Source: G963662905 sp963676725
GTDB lineage: Bacteria; Bacteroidota; Bacteroidia; Bacteroidales; WRLA01
Assembly: GCA_963676725.1 (NCBI GenBank)
Contig: OY781463.1
Location: 4,402,001-4,466,000, forward strand
Direction: 5' to 3'
Length of the DNA: 64,000 nucleotides
Made by a program: the position numbers and the translations under genes. Below are positions 62,497-64,000 of this stretch, in pieces. The first letter of the stretch is position 1; each line of letters starts with the position of its first letter. The notes beneath the pieces were generated by a model. That model worked only from the letters and a program-made list of their open reading frames with translations. It ran no database searches and was not told the origin of the DNA.

Positions 62497-62507
62497 CCCC
62501 CCCCCCC
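62497..62507. repeat. Homopolymeric C11 tract in R2 leader
   Basis: Eleven C on + (G11 in the transcript) between promoter and start codon of the second lipoprotein gene; C8 in R1. Confidence 0.75.
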
Positions 62508-62644
62508 ATTTACTGTCTTTTATGCATAAAAAGCATGTATATAAGGCTTTATGGCCAATAATGCTCCTTAGTTTTGGGGGTTTGGGGTTCATAATCAATT
62601 TTCTGTTATAGCAAATTCATAAGAATAAAATATCTTTGTTTATG

Positions 62645-62675
62645 CAAAAGTATATGGAATAATTGTATAATGCAA
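62645..62675 (-). promoter_or_regulatory. Promoter of the second lipoprotein gene
   Basis: On the - strand TTG (62673-62675), 20 nt, TACTTTTG (62645-62652), homologous to the R1 promoter. Confidence 0.55.
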
Positions 62676-62797
62676 GAAATACAGTAATAAAAATGATTAT
62701 TCAATTTGGTTTTATAAGGATGTTTTTATTGGGTACAAAACCTTCTACAAAGCCACAATTCCAAAGCAATTCCCGTAGAACTAAAGAAAAAATAATC

Positions 62798-62883
62798 AGT
62801 AGATTGGTTTTTAAAGCTGCCAAAACCTTTCCAAATTTCAATACTTTGGAAAGGTTTTTTTATTAACGAAGAACCAATCTACT
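62798..62883. terminator. Palindromic terminator, copy 3, with no gene to terminate on its right
   Basis: AGTAGATTGGTT (62798-62809) pairs with AACCAATCTACT (62872-62883); inner stem AAAACCTTTCC/GGAAAGGTTTT. It is followed by CCTTCACCCATTTTCGGTTAG, a remnant of the T9SS gene end, and preceded by tnaA-like 3' sequence, but neither gene is present here. Confidence 0.75.
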
Positions 62884-62944
62884 CCTTCACCCATTTTCGG
62901 TTAGCAGGATTTTGTGAAAGCGAATTCTGCTGTTTGCTTTTTAG

Positions 62945-62952
62945 TATATTTG
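62945..62952 (+). promoter_or_regulatory. -7 box of yicC-gmk
   Basis: TATATTTG, exact TAnnTTTG, 20 nt before ATG 62972. Confidence 0.5.
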
Positions 62953-62971
62953 TGCCTCAAAACATACTGTA

Positions 62972-63847
62972 ATGATAAAATCAATGACAGGTTTTGGGAA
63001 ATCCCAGACCGTACTTGCTAACAAAAAAATAACTGTTGAAATAAAATCCCTCAACAGCAAACAACTCGATTTAAATACTCGCATACCTGGGGTTTACAGA
63101 GAAAAAGAAATGCTTTTTCGCTCTATGCTCGCCAAAGGTTTAAGCCGCGGTAAAATAGATTTTGCCATTTATATTGAAGCTATGGGAGATGCCAGCAATT
63201 ACAGCATCAATCAGGAACTTGCCCTACGTTATTTTCAGGAACTCGAAAATATTGGCGATAAAATCTCCCAGCAGCAAAGCCCCGATTACCTTTCCATGAT
63301 AATGCGTATGCCCGATGTGCTTAAAAGCGAGATTATAGAAATTGATGAAAATGAATGGTCTGTTTTGATTGCAGAAGTTGAAAATGCTTTAAAAATTATT
63401 GATGAATACCGAATTGAAGAAGGAAGCAGCCTCGAAGCTGATTTTACAAAACGAATTGCACTAATCCTTGAATATCTAAAACAAGTTGAAGAGCTTGAAC
63501 CTCAACGTATAATAAATCTAAAAGAACGAATTCGCCGACATATTGCCGATATGAATGAAGATGTTCGCCTCGATGAAAACCGTTTTGAGCAGGAAATTAT
63601 TTTTTACCTCGAAAAACTCGATATTACGGAAGAAAAAACCCGGCTCAAAAAACATTGTACTTATTTTCTGGAAACCATGCAGGATGTAGAAACCAATGGT
63701 AAAAAACTGAATTTTATCAGTCAGGAAATTGGTCGCGAAATTAATACCCTGGGTTCCAAAGCGAGTGATGCACAGATTCAACGCATTGTCGTGCAAATGA
63801 AAGATGAGCTCGAAAAAATTAAAGAACAGGTACTGAATGTATTATGA
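62972..63847 (+). CDS. YicC/YloC family endoribonuclease
   Basis: 291 residues, full length. N-terminus MIKSMTGFGKSQ and C-terminus GSKASDAQIQRIVVQMKDELEKIKEQVLNVL are family signatures. E. coli YicC is an RNase acting on the small RNA RyhB; the Bacteroidota role is untested. Its stop codon overlaps the start of gmk (ATGA), the pairing seen in many bacteria. Confidence 0.92.
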   Translation: MIKSMTGFGKSQTVLANKKITVEIKSLNSKQLDLNTRIPGVYREKEMLFRSMLAKGLSRGKIDFAIYIEAMGDASNYSINQELALRYFQELENIGDKISQQQSPDYLSMIMRMPDVLKSEIIEIDENEWSVLIAEVENALKIIDEYRIEEGSSLEADFTKRIALILEYLKQVEELEPQRIINLKERIRRHIADMNEDVRLDENRFEQEIIFYLEKLDITEEKTRLKKHCTYFLETMQDVETNGKKLNFISQEIGREINTLGSKASDAQIQRIVVQMKDELEKIKEQVLNVL

Positions 63848-64000
63848 GCAAAAATAAAGCCTTAATTTTCTCTGCCCCAAGTGGTGCAGGCAAAACCACC
63901 ATTGTAAAAAAAATGCTGGAGGTTTTTCCTCAATTAAGCTTTTCTATTTCCGCTTGCAGCCGAGCTCCACGCAAAAACGAAACCCATGCCCGCGACTATT
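63844..64000 (+). CDS. gmk: Guanylate kinase, 3' truncated by window edge
   Basis: The first 52 codons are present. The P-loop SAPSGAGKTTI is followed by SISACSRAPRKNETHARDY, the GMP-binding segment (usually S-x-T-T-R-x-P-R-x-x-E). It phosphorylates GMP to GDP. It starts in the ATGA overlap with yicC. Confidence 0.92.
   Translation, partial: MSKNKALIFSAPSGAGKTTIVKKMLEVFPQLSFSISACSRAPRKNETHARDY

Larger units (their letters stand above)
62335..62899. repeat. Direct repeat R2
   Basis: About 565 bp matching R1 in content and order; the two are about 3.0 kb apart in the same orientation. Differences are scattered single bases, a longer C tract (11) and small indels. The gap 62406-62971 contains only this repeat and the start of the yicC promoter region. 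Confidence 0.85.

Noticed and set aside
58022..62899. R1/R2 locus as an insertion sequence or integron
   Set aside because: No transposase or integrase gene, no terminal inverted repeats and no attC-like sites were found; homologous recombination between flanks explains the data better.
1..64000. tRNA, rRNA or CRISPR elements
   Set aside because: Reading the gaps between genes gave no cloverleaf with TTCGA-type T-loop, no rRNA segments and no regularly spaced direct repeats; a tRNAscan or Infernal run would be decisive.

Overview
The window is a chromosomal segment of a Bacteroidota (Bacteroidetes) bacterium, most probably of the Bacteroidales/Marinilabiliales type. The signs are: type IX secretion (T9SS) C-terminal sorting domains on several secreted proteins; promoters with the Bacteroidota -7 box TAnnTTTG; lipoproteins with lysine/acidic residues after the lipobox Cys (surface-export signal); Bacteroidota-restricted families (DUF4270, DUF3109, LruC domain, RprX/RprY-like two-component genes); and many signal peptides whose predicted mature protein starts with Gln. 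No rRNA, tRNA, CRISPR array, insertion sequence or prophage was seen. The edges cut a LysA-family decarboxylase (left) and guanylate kinase gmk (right).

Layout. 1-8 kb: decarboxylase end, DUF4405 membrane protein, class I aminotransferase, then a run of urea-transporter/M23 peptidase fusion, YaiO-like TPR barrel, TPR protein and a glutaminyl cyclase lipoprotein. 8-15.5 kb: a repeat protein, radical SAM protein, Fe superoxide dismutase, glmS, DUF4270 lipoprotein, a GT5-only starch-synthase-like protein, proline dehydrogenase. 15.7-19 kb: a 1077-residue redox fusion protein, divergent from proline dehydrogenase. 19-23.5 kb: T9SS sialidase-fold protein, TAXI-type binding protein, dicarboxylate/amino-acid symporter. 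23.6-32.2 kb: a thioester-less alpha-2-macroglobulin and aspS, flanked by two copies of a non-coding repeat. 32-37.9 kb: DUF3109, tadA, queD, secreted endonuclease I, membrane protein, nitroreductase. 36.5-44.2 kb: NtrB/NtrC-like pair next to an efflux operon (HlyD, ABC ATPase, FtsX/MacB permease) with a sigma-54-like promoter and a possible enhancer palindrome. 44-50.5 kb: S41 protease, DMT transporter, SpoU methyltransferase, two glycosyltransferases, MeaB GTPase. 50.6-54.2 kb: OmpR-type regulator, histidine kinase and a divergent secreted T9SS protein, with TTTAACC direct repeats between them.

54.2-63 kb is the most unusual part. A LruC/LamG lipoprotein is followed by tryptophanase (tnaA) with a terminator-like hairpin and a short reading frame in its leader. 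Downstream lie three copies of a palindromic terminator fused to tnaA 3'-end sequence. Two approx. 565-bp direct repeats carry the same promoter, leader, homopolymeric C/G tract (8 versus 11) and lipoprotein signal sequence, but lead into different proteins. One cargo is a surface lipoprotein with a C-terminal glycine zipper followed at once by a 76-residue two-TM protein, which looks like a toxin/immunity pair. The other cargo is a T9SS protein plus an unrelated lipoprotein. I read this as a modular cassette locus with conserved flanks, variable cargo and possibly variable expression. The window closes with the yicC-gmk pair.
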